Shown: in pieces, positions 1 through 8,488 of the stretch | Position numbering within the stretch: position 1 is the first letter of the stretch | Layout of the letters: every line of letters begins with the position of its first letter | Assembly: GCA_944388135.1 (NCBI GenBank) | Contig: CALXHP010000001.1 | Span: 1-64,000, forward strand | Source of the DNA: an uncultured Gemmiger sp. | Lineage (GTDB): Bacteria; Bacillota; Clostridia; Oscillospirales; Ruminococcaceae | Direction: 5' to 3' | DNA: 64,000 bases | Translations under genes and position numbers: made by a program | The notes under the pieces: generated by a model | The model's input: the letters and a program-made list of their open reading frames with translations, nothing else | Told to the model about the DNA's origin: nothing | Databases searched by the model: none

Positions 1-107
1 ACAGACAACAAGCCCTTTCGGTTGCTTGAACAATTTTTATTTGAAATTATTGTCTAACTTTTTGGGGTCACTTCAAATTCCCATGCGGGGCGGTTTTATT
101 GTTTTTC

Positions 108-935
108 TTACAGTTCGCAGGCTTTGAAGCCGTCCTTGCCCAGGACCTGGACCTTGGTATAGCCCAGCTCCTTCAGCTTGGCAGCCGCTTCTTCATAGCC
201 GAAGGTCAGAGCCTTGGCGTCGTGGGCATCGGCGGTGATGACCACATTGCCGGAAAGGGCCAGCCAATCCTTGAGGATCTCATCCGAGGGGAAGAAATCC
301 TTGCGGAAGCCGCGGAACACCGCCGAGGTGTTCACTTCCAGCACACAGCGGTTGCGGGCCGCCGCCATCAGGGCACTATCCGCCGCAGCCTTGTAGCGGG
401 GTGCATGCTCGTCGAAGAACTTGCCGTCGCCGTTGATCTTTTTGATCAGGTCGAAGTGTCCCAGGATGGTGGGCTTCTTCTCGGCCACCTTGGCCACGTT
501 GGCGAAGTAGGCTTCCACCACCGCCAGGGCATCCCCGTCAAAATCGTCGGCGATGCAGGCAGCCAGGTCGCTCTCCCGCCAGTCGATCTCGTAGTATTTA
601 CCGGTCTTGGGGCCCTGGACATAGTGGCAGCTGCCGATAAAGTAATCGTAATCCGCCGGATTATCGTCGCTGAAGAGGTCCCATTCCAGACCGCAAAGGA
701 TATCCAGCTTGCCGGCATACCGCTCCTTCAGTTTGGCCACCTGGGCCTTGTAAAGGGCCGTGCGGCTTTTGGTCATGCAGTATTCCAGGTCGCACGGGGT
801 GTGGCTGTGGCCGCTGAAACCCAGCGTCTGCAGCCCGGCACGCCACCCGGTGACTGCCAGTTCCTCTAAGGTGTTTTTGCCGTCGCACAGCTTGGAATGT
901 ACGTGGACGGAACTTTTCAGGTATTCGCCCGCCAT
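108..935 (-). CDS. hisK: Histidinol-phosphatase, PHP family
   Basis: Likely removes the phosphate from L-histidinol phosphate, the penultimate step before HisD. The 275-residue protein opens with the PHP metal-binding signature (His-Val-His around residues 11-13, then His-Ser-His near residue 43) and ends with a typical TADAH segment, as in HisJ/HisK phosphatases. The ATG at 935 lies one base after the hisIE stop, so the two are co-translated. It is the last gene of the his operon. Downstream, positions 1-107 are AT-rich and I see no convincing terminator there. Other PHP phosphoesterases look similar; operon membership is the main reason for the histidinol-phosphate assignment. Confidence 0.85.
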   Translation of the reverse strand: MAGEYLKSSVHVHSKLCDGKNTLEELAVTGWRAGLQTLGFSGHSHTPCDLEYCMTKSRTALYKAQVAKLKERYAGKLDILCGLEWDLFSDDNPADYDYFIGSCHYVQGPKTGKYYEIDWRESDLAACIADDFDGDALAVVEAYFANVAKVAEKKPTILGHFDLIKKINGDGKFFDEHAPRYKAAADSALMAAARNRCVLEVNTSAVFRGFRKDFFPSDEILKDWLALSGNVVITADAHDAKALTFGYEEAAAKLKELGYTKVQVLGKDGFKACEL

Positions 936-936
936 A

Positions 937-1593
937 TTACTGCATCCTTTCCTGCTTTACTTTATGGTCGATGACATGCCGTTTTTCCAGTTCTTTGGTG
1001 ATGTCCTCCACCGAAACACCCAGCTCGATCATCAAAACCATCACGTGATAGGCCAGGTCACTGATCTCGTAGATGGTTTCCTCTTTGTCGCGCTTGCCAC
1101 CCGCAATGATGACCTCGGTGGATTCTTCGCCCACCTTCTTCAGGATCTTTTCCAGCCCTTTGTCGAAGAGATAGCTGGTATAGCTGCCCTCTTTGGGGTT
1201 GGTCTTGCGGCCTTCGATCAGCTCATACAACCCCTGCCAGGTGAACTGCTTCAGCTCATCCGAAACATAGACGGGGTTGAAGAAGCAGCTCTCGGCGCCG
1301 GTGTGGCAGGCCGGGCCCGCCTTGATTACATCGATGACAAGGGCGTCTTTGTCGCAGTCCGCCGTGATGGAAACGACCCGCTGGACGTTGCCGGAAGTCT
1401 CGCCCTTGCGCCAGATCTCCTGGCGGCTGCGGGACCAGAATACGGTACGTCCTTCCGCGATGGTCAGCGCCAGCGTCTCGGCGTTCATGTAAGCCAAGGT
1501 CAGCACTTCCTTGGTATAGTGATCCTGCACAATGGCCGGAATCAGGCCATGGGAATTGAAATGAAGCGATTGGGAATTCTGGGTGATTTCCAT
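937..1593 (-). CDS. hisIE: Bifunctional phosphoribosyl-AMP cyclohydrolase / phosphoribosyl-ATP pyrophosphatase
   Basis: Catalyses the second and third steps of histidine synthesis. The 218-residue protein has an N-terminal HisI domain (about 1-115) with the metal-binding DCDKDA stretch and the ACHTG..SCF motif, followed by a HisE domain (about 125-215) with the GEESTEV helix and a DLAYH segment. The ATG at 1593 was chosen because GAGGAGG lies about 8 bases upstream; the open frame runs further upstream to 1884 but that part overlaps hisF out of frame. The 110-base gap from hisF is the largest in the operon and may hold a promoter. Confidence 0.93.
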   Translation of the reverse strand: MEITQNSQSLHFNSHGLIPAIVQDHYTKEVLTLAYMNAETLALTIAEGRTVFWSRSRQEIWRKGETSGNVQRVVSITADCDKDALVIDVIKAGPACHTGAESCFFNPVYVSDELKQFTWQGLYELIEGRKTNPKEGSYTSYLFDKGLEKILKKVGEESTEVIIAGGKRDKEETIYEISDLAYHVMVLMIELGVSVEDITKELEKRHVIDHKVKQERMQ

Positions 1594-1670
1594 TTGAGAA
1601 ACCTCCTCCTCAAGAACGTTTGGCGCGGGCCGCACCCATGGCACCGCCCGCCCAAAGAAAACATATGTAT

Positions 1671-1699
1671 AGTGTACCTGTTTTTGCGGCGTTTGGCAA
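1671..1699 (-). promoter_or_regulatory. Possible internal promoter before hisIE
   Basis: On the minus strand, TTGCCA and TACACT are separated by 17 bases in the 110-base hisF-hisIE gap. It is a modest match to a sigma-A promoter and could give extra expression of hisIE-hisK. Weak evidence. Confidence 0.3.
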
Positions 1700-1703
1700 G
1701 GGG

Positions 1704-2462
1704 TCACAGCCGCATTTCCACACCGTTTTGCCGCAGATAGCCTTTCAGGTCCCGGATCTCCACCTGTTTGGTGTGGAAAATGGAGGCTGCCAGCCCCGCA
1801 TCCACCGCCGGGTGGTTGCGGAAGAGCTCCAGAAAGTCCTCCTTGCAGCCGGCGCCGCCCGAAGCGATGATGGGCACCGCACACCGGGCCGCCACGGCGT
1901 CCAGCAGTTCCAGGTCAAAGCCGTTCTTAACGCCGTCGGTATCGATGGAGTTGACCACCAGTTCCCCGGCGCCGTTTTGTACGCCCTGTTCCAGCCAGTC
2001 CAGGGCGTCGATGCCGGTATTTTCCCGGCCGCCCTTGGCAAAGAGCATGAACCTGCCGTCCACCCGCTTGATGTCGGCGGAGAGCACCACGCACTGGTTG
2101 CCGTACTTCTGGGCCGCCGCCGGGATAATGCCGGGGTTTGCGATGGCGCCGGAATTAACGCTGACCTTGTCGGCGCCGCATTTGAGCACCCGGTCAAAGT
2201 CCTCCAGCGTGCGGATGCCGCCCCCCACCGTCAGCGGAATGAAAATCTGGCTGGCCACCCGGCGCAGAATGTCGGTGAAGAGGGTGCGCCCCTCCACGCT
2301 GGCGGTGATGTCATAAAACACCAGTTCGTCGGCGCCGGATTCATTGTAATAACGGGCCATCTCCACCGGGTCGGCCATATCCTGCAGGCCCTCAAAGTTG
2401 ACCCCCTTCACCACACGGCCGTCTTTCACGTCCAGACAGGGAATGATGCGTTTGGTGATCAT
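1704..2462 (-). CDS. hisF: Imidazole glycerol phosphate synthase, cyclase subunit
   Basis: Forms imidazole glycerol phosphate and AICAR from PRFAR, using ammonia from HisH. A 252-residue beta/alpha barrel with both phosphate-binding halves visible (LTVGGGIRT near residue 80 and ASGGAG near 225), the catalytic aspartate of the IIPCLDV start (about residue 10) and the second one in NSIDTDG (about 130). The ATG at 2462 begins the conserved [12 protein letters not shown] sequence after a GAGG ribosome site; the frame extends upstream into hisA but that part is not conserved. Thirteen bases separate it from hisA. Confidence 0.95.
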   Translation of the reverse strand: MITKRIIPCLDVKDGRVVKGVNFEGLQDMADPVEMARYYNESGADELVFYDITASVEGRTLFTDILRRVASQIFIPLTVGGGIRTLEDFDRVLKCGADKVSVNSGAIANPGIIPAAAQKYGNQCVVLSADIKRVDGRFMLFAKGGRENTGIDALDWLEQGVQNGAGELVVNSIDTDGVKNGFDLELLDAVAARCAVPIIASGGAGCKEDFLELFRNHPAVDAGLAASIFHTKQVEIRDLKGYLRQNGVEMRL

Positions 2463-2475
2463 AGTGTACCCCTCC

Positions 2476-3192
2476 TCAGTCCTGATACAGGCGCACGGCC
2501 TCGGCCAGGTCGATGGCGCCGGTGTAGATGGATTTGCCCAGAATGGCCGCATGGCAGCCCATGGCCTGCAGCTCGGCCAGTTCCTCCATGCGGGCGATGC
2601 CGCCGGAGGCGGTGACCTCGATGCCGGGGATGGTCAGCAGTTCCCGGTAGAGGTCCAGGTTGGTGCCCTGCATGGTACCGTCCCGGGAGATATCGGTGGC
2701 GATGATGGCCCCCACCCCGGCAGCGGCACAGCGGCGGCAGAAGTCCACACCCGGTTCGGGGGTGACCTCCTTCCAGCCGTTGACGGCCACATAGCCCTGC
2801 TTCATATCCACCCCCACCGCAATGCGGGGGCCATAGGTCCGGGCCATCTTTTCGGTAAAGGCGAAATCTTTTACGGCGATGGTGCCCAGGATGCAGCGGT
2901 CCACCCCCAGGTCAAGATACCGGCGGATGCGGGCTTCATCCCGGATGCCGCCCCCCACCTCGATCTTCAGGCCGCCCTGCCTGGCAATGGCGGCGATGGT
3001 CTGCAGATTGGCGGTGGTATCGTCCTTGGCGCCGTCCAGGTCCACCACATGGAGATACTTGGCCCCGGCTTCGATAAAGGAACGGGCCTGAGCCACCGGG
3101 TCGGCGTTGTAAACGGTCATCTGGTCGTAGTCGCCCTGGTAGAGCCGCACGGCCTGCCCGCCCCGCAGATCAATGGCAGGATAGAGTTTCAT
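2476..3192 (-). CDS. hisA: ProFAR isomerase
   Basis: Isomerises ProFAR to PRFAR in histidine synthesis. The 238-residue protein is full length and has the HisA hallmarks: the LYPAIDLRGG start with the catalytic aspartate at about residue 8, VGGGIRD near residue 80, and ATDISRDGTMQG around 165-175 with the second catalytic aspartate. Ruled out as HisF by the absence of the CLDV start and by the ARSFIEAGAKYLHVVDLDGA segment. It lies 12 bases after hisH and 13 bases before hisF. Confidence 0.95.
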   Translation of the reverse strand: MKLYPAIDLRGGQAVRLYQGDYDQMTVYNADPVAQARSFIEAGAKYLHVVDLDGAKDDTTANLQTIAAIARQGGLKIEVGGGIRDEARIRRYLDLGVDRCILGTIAVKDFAFTEKMARTYGPRIAVGVDMKQGYVAVNGWKEVTPEPGVDFCRRCAAAGVGAIIATDISRDGTMQGTNLDLYRELLTIPGIEVTASGGIARMEELAELQAMGCHAAILGKSIYTGAIDLAEAVRLYQD

Positions 3193-3204
3193 AAGCGCCC
3201 CTCC

Positions 3205-3822
3205 TTACAGTTCGGCAAACGCCTTCAGCAGGCGCAGGCCGGTATCGCCGGATTTTTCGGGGTGGAACTGGGTGCCGTAAACGTTGCCGCTGCGCACCGC
3301 TCCCGTCACCGGGATGCTGTACTCGCTGGTGGCCAGAGTGGACGCCGCGCAGTCCTTGGCATAGTAGCTGTGCACGTAGTAGACGTATTCCCCGTTTTTC
3401 ACATACCGGAACAGCGGGTCATCTTCCCGCCCCGGCACGATATCCAGGGCATTCCAGCCGATGTGAGGCACCTTCAGGGACGGGTCCTTCAGGTCGTCGG
3501 CCAGGGGGCAGACCGCACCGGGGATCAATCCCAGGCCGGCATGCTCGCCGTATTCGTAACTCTTCTCAAAGAGCAGCTGCATCCCCAGGCAGATGCCCAG
3601 CAGCGGTTTGCGCTGCACTTCCTCTTTCAGCACCGGTACCAGGCCGGTGGCTTCCAGTTTGGCCATGGCATCGGCAAAGGCGCCCACGCCGGGCAGCAGG
3701 ATATGGCTGGCGGCCCGCAGGTCCTCCGCCTGGCGGGTGACCCGCACTTCGGCCCCCAGGCTCTTGACGCTGGACGACAGACTGAACAGGTTGCCTACAC
3801 CGTAATCCACAATGGCAATCAT
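3205..3822 (-). CDS. hisH: Imidazole glycerol phosphate synthase, glutamine amidotransferase subunit
   Basis: Hydrolyses glutamine and passes ammonia to HisF. A 205-residue class I amidotransferase with the nucleophile elbow GICLGMQ (cysteine near residue 80), the oxyanion-strand LLPGVGAF near residue 50, and the histidine-glutamate pair in the QFHPEKSG segment near residue 185. The ATG at 3822 starts the conserved MIAIVDYGVGN sequence and has GAGGGAAAG upstream; the longer open frame to 3873 is not supported. Lies directly downstream of hisC, where hisB would often be found but is missing. Confidence 0.95.
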   Translation of the reverse strand: MIAIVDYGVGNLFSLSSSVKSLGAEVRVTRQAEDLRAASHILLPGVGAFADAMAKLEATGLVPVLKEEVQRKPLLGICLGMQLLFEKSYEYGEHAGLGLIPGAVCPLADDLKDPSLKVPHIGWNALDIVPGREDDPLFRYVKNGEYVYYVHSYYAKDCAASTLATSEYSIPVTGAVRSGNVYGTQFHPEKSGDTGLRLLKAFAEL

Positions 3823-3847
3823 GACTTTCCCTCCTCTGAATCTTTTC

Positions 3848-4918
3848 TCATTCCTTGGGCGGCAGGATCTCATCCAGCGCCGTGAAGAACCGCTCCATCT
3901 GTTCCGGTGTGCCGATGGTAATACGCAGCCACCGGTCGATGCGCGGTGTGCTGAAATACCGGATCAGGATGCCCCGCGCCCGCAGCTTTTCAAAAATCTC
4001 CTTGCAGGGCATCCGGTCGGTGGTGACAAACAGAAAATTGGTGGCGGAGTCCAACACCGTGAAGCCCCGGTCCCGCAGTTTGGCGGTGGCATCGGCCCGG
4101 GTGGCCAGCACCTTGCCGGTCACCTGCCGGAAATAGGCTTCATCCCGGATGGCCGCGGTCCCCGCCGCCTGGGTCAGGGAATTGACGTTATAGGGGCTGT
4201 AGCTGAACTTGACCCGGTTCATGTCGGCAATGAGTTCCGGCCGGGCCAGGCAGAAGCCCAGCCGTGCCCCCGCCAGGTTGTGGGTCTTGGAGAAGGTATG
4301 GGTGATGACCAGATTGTCGTATCTGGCCAGCAGCGGCAGGCAGCTGGAGCCCGCCGGGGCAAATTCTATGTAGGTCTCATCCACAATGACCACGTTGTTG
4401 GGGTTGGTGCGCAGCACTTCCTCGATGGCTTCCACCGGGGCCAGCAGGCTGGTGGGCGCGTTGGGGTTGGCGATCACAATGGTTTCGTCCAATCCGTGAT
4501 ACTTGGCCAGATCGATGGTGAAGTCCTTCTCCAGGGGGATCACGTGCTGGGGGATGTGCAGAAGGTCACACAGAACCGGGTAAAAGCTGTAGGTAATATC
4601 CGCAAAGGCCAGGGGGGTCTCTTCGTCACAGAAAGCCCTCAGGGCCAGCAGCAGGTTCTCGTCGCTGCCGTTGCCGCACAGGACGTTTTCCGGTTTCACG
4701 CCCCAGTGGTCGGCAATGGCACGGTTCAGCTCGGCGTTGGTCAGGTCGGAATACAACCGCAGCCCCGGCACCGCCGCCGCCACCGCCGCCGCCACACCGG
4801 GGGCGGGCGGATAGGGATTCTCGTTGGCGTTGAGCTTCACAAGGTTATCGATCTTCAGCTGTTCCCCGGGGGTGTAGGGTTCCAGGGTTTCCAGCGTTTT
4901 GGTAAAATAACGGCTCAT
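3848..4918 (-). CDS. hisC: Histidinol-phosphate aminotransferase
   Basis: PLP-dependent conversion of imidazole acetol phosphate to histidinol phosphate. The 356-residue fold-type I aminotransferase has LNANENPYPP near the N-terminus, GNGSDE around residue 80, IANPNAPT, DETYIEF, and the PLP lysine in HTFSKTHNLAG near residue 215. Arginines that bind the substrate phosphate are plausible in the C-terminal IRYF/LRITIGTP segment. Ends 25 bases before the hisH start; starts 16 bases after hisD. Confidence 0.93.
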   Translation of the reverse strand: MSRYFTKTLETLEPYTPGEQLKIDNLVKLNANENPYPPAPGVAAAVAAAVPGLRLYSDLTNAELNRAIADHWGVKPENVLCGNGSDENLLLALRAFCDEETPLAFADITYSFYPVLCDLLHIPQHVIPLEKDFTIDLAKYHGLDETIVIANPNAPTSLLAPVEAIEEVLRTNPNNVVIVDETYIEFAPAGSSCLPLLARYDNLVITHTFSKTHNLAGARLGFCLARPELIADMNRVKFSYSPYNVNSLTQAAGTAAIRDEAYFRQVTGKVLATRADATAKLRDRGFTVLDSATNFLFVTTDRMPCKEIFEKLRARGILIRYFSTPRIDRWLRITIGTPEQMERFFTALDEILPPKE

Positions 4919-4934
4919 CTTTGCTGCCCTCCGC

Positions 4935-6224
4935 TCACTGGTCCTCGAAACGGATGGTCACGCTCTTGGCGTGGGCGTGCAGGCCCTCGTGCTCGGCAAA
5001 GTTGGCGATGCGCTGCTCCACCTGGCCCAGGGCCTCCCGGGTATAGTAGATGAAGCTGGATTTCTTCACGAAATCGTCCACGCCCAGGGGGCTGCTGAAC
5101 CGGGCGGTGCCGCTGGTGGGCAGGGTGTGGTTGGGACCGGCGAAGTAATCGCCCAGGGCTTCCGGCACGTTCTTGCCCAGGAAGATGCTGCCGGCGTTTT
5201 CAATCCGGTTGAGCACCGCGAAGGGATCGTCCACACAGATTTCCAGATGCTCCGGGGCGATGATGTTCACCGCCTCGATGGCCTTGTTCATATCGTCGGT
5301 GACGATGATCTTGCCGTTGGTGTCCACGCTGGCCCGGGCAATGGCCGCACGGGGCAGCTGAGGGATCTGCACTTCCAGCTCCGCCTGGACCGCCTTGGCC
5401 AGGTCCCAGCTGTCGGTGACCAGCACCGGAGAAGCCAGCTTGTCGTGTTCGGCCTGGCTGAGCAGGTCGGCGGCCACCCAGGCGGGGTTGCAGCTGCCGT
5501 CCGCCAGGACCAGAATTTCCGACGGGCCGGCGATCATATCGATGCCCACCTTGCCGAACACCTTCCGTTTGGCGGTGGCCACATAGATGTTGCCGGGGCC
5601 GACGATCTTGTCCACCGCGGGCACGCTCTCGGTGCCGTAGGCCAGGGCCGCCACCGCCTGGGCGCCGCCGGTCTTGAAGATGAGGTCGATGCCCGCGATG
5701 ACCGCCGCCGCCAGAATACCAGGGTTGACCTTGCCGCCGGGACCCGCCGGGGTGGTCATGACGATCTGTTTGACCCCGGCCACCTTGGCGGGGATCACAT
5801 CCATCAGCACGGTGGAAGGATAGGCCGCCGTGCCGCCGGGCACATAGACGCCCGCCCGCTGAATGGGGGTATACTTCTGGCCCAGCACCACACCGGGCTT
5901 GTCGGTAAGGACAAAGTTTTTGTGAATCTGCTGCTCGTGGAAGTGACGGATATTTTCCGCCGCCATCTTCAGGGTGGTGATGAATTCGGGGTCCTGGGCT
6001 TCCAGTTCCGCAAAGGCCTCGTCGATCTCCTGCTGGGTGACCTGCACCGAGGTCAGTTGGGCATGGTCGAACTTGGCGGCGTATTCGATGAGGGCCGCAT
6101 CCCCCCGGGTACGCACATCGGCGATGATGGCATCCACGGTGGCTTCCACGTCGGCCTCGGCACGGATATCCCGATTGAGAATCTCTTCGGGTTTTACTTC
6201 GTCAAAATCATACAGGCGAATCAT
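4935..6224 (-). CDS. hisD: Histidinol dehydrogenase
   Basis: Zinc- and NAD-dependent oxidation of histidinol to histidine, the last two steps. At 429 residues it matches the family length. Visible signatures are the YVPGGTAAYPS segment (about 120-130), GPGNIYVATAKR (about 205), the EQ-type zinc/catalytic region AEHD, APEHLEI, and the GPNHTLPTSG..RFSSPLGVDDF block near 360-385. Its ATG at 6224 overlaps the hisZG stop by four bases (ATGA), indicating translational coupling. Confidence 0.95.
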   Translation of the reverse strand: MIRLYDFDEVKPEEILNRDIRAEADVEATVDAIIADVRTRGDAALIEYAAKFDHAQLTSVQVTQQEIDEAFAELEAQDPEFITTLKMAAENIRHFHEQQIHKNFVLTDKPGVVLGQKYTPIQRAGVYVPGGTAAYPSTVLMDVIPAKVAGVKQIVMTTPAGPGGKVNPGILAAAVIAGIDLIFKTGGAQAVAALAYGTESVPAVDKIVGPGNIYVATAKRKVFGKVGIDMIAGPSEILVLADGSCNPAWVAADLLSQAEHDKLASPVLVTDSWDLAKAVQAELEVQIPQLPRAAIARASVDTNGKIIVTDDMNKAIEAVNIIAPEHLEICVDDPFAVLNRIENAGSIFLGKNVPEALGDYFAGPNHTLPTSGTARFSSPLGVDDFVKKSSFIYYTREALGQVEQRIANFAEHEGLHAHAKSVTIRFEDQ

Positions 6225-7792
6225 TGGGCAAGGGCCTCCTTCATTTTATTGAGCAGCTCGGTCATCTGCTGGTGTTTGAACTTGTAGCTGGCCTTGTTGG
6301 CGATGAACCGGGCCGAAATGGGCATGAACTCTTCGATGACGGCCAGGTTGTTCTCCCGCAGGGTGGTGCCGGTTTCCACAATATCCACGATCACATCGGA
6401 GAGCCCCAGGATGGGCGCCAGTTCGATGGAACCGTTGAGCTTGATGATATCGATATCCCGGCCCCGGCGCTCGTAGTGATCCCGGGCAATGTTCACGAAC
6501 TTGGTGGCCACCCGCAGCGCCCGGCTCTCGTCATCCACAAAATCCTTGGGGCCCGCCACGCACATCCGGCATTTGCCCATACCGGTGTCCAGCAGTTCAT
6601 AGACATCGGCGTCGGATTCGGCCAGGATATCCTTGCCCACAATGCCGATATCCGCCGCGCCGTGTTCCACATAGATGGCCACGTCGCTGGGCTTCACCAG
6701 GAAGTACCGTACCCCGGCTTCGGGGTTTTCCACCACCAGTTTGCGGGTGTCGTTGTAATCCTCGTTGGCCCGGTAGCCGGCCTCCGCCAGCAGTTTGTAG
6801 GCCTTGTCGCCCAAGCGGCCCTTGGGCAGCGCAATGTTCAGCCAGACCTTGCCGCTCTGGGTCTGGGCATCGGCATTCAGCCGTTCCAGTTCATCCAGGT
6901 AAATGGCAAAACCGATGGCGTTGGCTCCCGGCGTGAACCGCTGCATCAGGTAGTCATACCGGCCGCCTTTCAGCACCGCACGGGGTACCCCTGCCACATA
7001 GCCGGTAAATACCAGCCCGTTGTAATATTCCATCTCGTCCGCCAGGCTCAGGTCCAGCAGCGTGCCGCGGCCGTCCTCCCCCAGCTGGTTCTGCAGGGCC
7101 TGCAATTCCTCCAGCGCTGCCCGCTGAGCCTCACAGCGGCAGCATTCCCGGGCGGCGGTCAGCGTCGCCCCCAGGGGGCCATGGAGCTGGAGCAGTCCGC
7201 AAAGGGCGTCGGCGGCCGCCTCGTCCAGCCCTTCCGCCAGGGCGGCGGCATGGAGTTCATGGGCATTCTTCTCTTTGAGCAGTTCGATCAGACGGCCGCG
7301 GTCCTCTTCCGGCACCTGCAGGGCATCCAGCAGCCCGGTGACAAACCCCATATGGCTGACTTCCAGAACGGTGGGCACCTGCAGGGCCGCCAGGCTTTGC
7401 AGCGCCAGCCGTACCACCTCGGCCTGGGCGGCGGCATCCACCGCACCCATGCATTCCAGCCCCATCTGGTGGATGGTCTGGAAGGTGTGGCTTTCCCGGC
7501 TGGGACGGCAGACCTCCTCATTATAATAAAAGCGCTTGCACTCGCCGGGGGCCGGCTGGGCCGTCTTGGCAATGGAGAGCGTCACATCCGGTTTGATGGC
7601 CCGCAATTTGCCGTCCAGGTCGGTGAAGGTCACCACCTGGGCGTCCGACAAGAAACGCTGATACTCCTGATAGAGAGCATATTCCTCAAACCGGGAACAG
7701 CGGTACTTCCGGTACCCCGCCTGCTCATACAACGCCCGCAGGCGGAAGGTCGCCTGTTCCGCGGGAGTAAAATTTTCCAGCTGAAATTCCAT
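6221..7792 (-). CDS. hisZG: HisZ-HisG fusion: ATP phosphoribosyltransferase with its regulatory subunit in one chain
   Basis: First and committed step of histidine synthesis. Residues 1 to about 310 are a HisZ domain, related to class II histidyl-tRNA synthetases (TFTDLDGKLRAIKPDVTLSIA, the EYYNGLVFTGY motif, VLKGGRYDYL). Residues about 316-523 are a short-form HisG (IALPKGRLGDKAY, DVAIYVEHGAADIGIVGKD, the phosphate loop VETGTTLRENNL). In most bacteria with the short HisG these are two separate proteins forming a hetero-octamer. The join is in frame with no stop, frameshift or internal ribosome site that I can see. Feedback inhibition by histidine through the HisZ half is expected from the family. 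First gene of the operon; an ATG at 7792 follows an AGGG ribosome site. Confidence 0.9.
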   Translation of the reverse strand: MEFQLENFTPAEQATFRLRALYEQAGYRKYRCSRFEEYALYQEYQRFLSDAQVVTFTDLDGKLRAIKPDVTLSIAKTAQPAPGECKRFYYNEEVCRPSRESHTFQTIHQMGLECMGAVDAAAQAEVVRLALQSLAALQVPTVLEVSHMGFVTGLLDALQVPEEDRGRLIELLKEKNAHELHAAALAEGLDEAAADALCGLLQLHGPLGATLTAARECCRCEAQRAALEELQALQNQLGEDGRGTLLDLSLADEMEYYNGLVFTGYVAGVPRAVLKGGRYDYLMQRFTPGANAIGFAIYLDELERLNADAQTQSGKVWLNIALPKGRLGDKAYKLLAEAGYRANEDYNDTRKLVVENPEAGVRYFLVKPSDVAIYVEHGAADIGIVGKDILAESDADVYELLDTGMGKCRMCVAGPKDFVDDESRALRVATKFVNIARDHYERRGRDIDIIKLNGSIELAPILGLSDVIVDIVETGTTLRENNLAVIEEFMPISARFIANKASYKFKHQQMTELLNKMKEALAQ

Positions 7793-7824
7793 ACATTTCC
7801 CTGCCTCTCACAGATATAAATTTT

Positions 7825-7853
7825 ATTATACTTTAGCACAGTAAAGATGTAAA
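7825..7853 (-). promoter_or_regulatory. his operon promoter
   Basis: TTTACA, 17 bases, TATAAT on the minus strand, ending 32 bases before the hisZG start. The leader is too short to hold a T-box or a long attenuator, so histidine control is probably at the enzyme level or by a repressor not visible here. Confidence 0.7.
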
Positions 7854-7886
7854 GCGCATTTTTATACAATACAATCCAAAACAATA

Positions 7887-7923
7887 CAAAAAGGCGCACC
7901 TTTGCTTGTACAAAGATGCGCCT
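7887..7923 (-). terminator. Rho-independent terminator of the small membrane protein gene
   Basis: Read on the minus strand, AGGCGCATCTTTG pairs with CAAAGGTGCGCCT (one mismatch) and is followed by TTTTTG. It separates the upstream gene from the his operon promoter. Confidence 0.8.
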
Positions 7924-7938
7924 GAAGCGTTTGGTCTA

Positions 7939-8322
7939 TCAACCCTTGCAGCCCTGTTCGTCCCAATCCCCAAAATCGGCGGGGTCCGCGATCCTGGTGG
8001 CGTCGAATTTACCGTCCTCCGTCTTGGGTACCTCCACAGCGCCCAGTTCCACCGGGTTGGCATTGGGGGTATCGTCGCCGGCCTGCACGGGATGCGCGGC
8101 CACGGGCGGCTGGTATACTGCATCGGGGGACGCGGCGGCAGGGGCCTGTTCAGCCTCGTCAGACGCATCGTCTTCGGGCTCGGCGTCGGTTTCAACCTCG
8201 TCCGCCGGGCCCATAATATGCTCGTATTCCTCGCCGTGTTCACGCTTTTTCAGTACATACACAGCGGCGCCCACAGCAGCGGCGCCCACAGCCAGACCGG
8301 CCAGTTTCTTCAGCAAAGACAT
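7939..8322 (-). CDS. Small membrane-anchored acidic protein, unknown function
   Basis: Not recognised. The 127-residue product has one glycine/alanine-rich membrane segment at residues 6-26 (LAGLAVGAAAVGAAVYVL), then KKRE and an acidic, proline/alanine-rich tail that is probably disordered, with a more ordered-looking C-terminus (DGKFDATRIADPADFGDWDEQ). It resembles YtxH-like stress proteins only in architecture. The ATG at 8322 has AAGAGG upstream; the open frame to 8391 has no ribosome site. It has its own promoter and terminator and is divergent from lrgAB. Confidence 0.6.
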   Translation of the reverse strand: MSLLKKLAGLAVGAAAVGAAVYVLKKREHGEEYEHIMGPADEVETDAEPEDDASDEAEQAPAAASPDAVYQPPVAAHPVQAGDDTPNANPVELGAVEVPKTEDGKFDATRIADPADFGDWDEQGCKG

Positions 8323-8362
8323 GTCAAAACCTCTTTTCGCATTCCCAACATGGTTTTGAGTT

Positions 8363-8391
8363 AGTATACCACACTGTGCAGCAAAATACAA
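8363..8391 (-). promoter_or_regulatory. Promoter of the small membrane protein gene
   Basis: Minus-strand TTGTAT, 17 bases, TATACT. A 9-base inverted repeat overlaps it (see the separate entry). Confidence 0.5.
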
Positions 8392-8399
8392 GTGTGGTA
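8367..8399. promoter_or_regulatory. Perfect 9-base inverted repeat, candidate operator
   Basis: TACCACACT and AGTGTGGTA are exact reverse complements with 15 bases between them. They flank and overlap the -10 and -35 elements of the minus-strand promoter, and lie 28 bases upstream of the lrgA -35. Geometry suggests a dimeric repressor site; the regulator is unknown. A looser GTGGTAT half-site recurs at the lrgA -10. Confidence 0.4.
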
Positions 8400-8426
8400 C
8401 AGTTTAACAAAAATTCTTTCAAGTAA

Positions 8427-8455
8427 TTGTATAATCTGACAAGAAGTGGTATGAT
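8427..8455 (+). promoter_or_regulatory. lrgAB promoter
   Basis: TTGTAT, 17 bases, TATGAT, followed about 33 bases later by the lrgA start. A TATAAT immediately inside the -35 region could be an alternative -10. Confidence 0.45.
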
Positions 8456-8488
8456 AGGGCAGCATTCTAGCATAAAGAGGGATTGTAT

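Noticed and set aside
3812..5053. 413-residue plus-strand frame opposite hisC
   Set aside because: Composition typical of antisense shadow; hisC is unmistakable on the other strand.
7793..7824. T-box or histidine attenuator before hisZG
   Set aside because: Only about 25 transcribed bases lie between the promoter and the start codon, with no terminator and no run of His codons.
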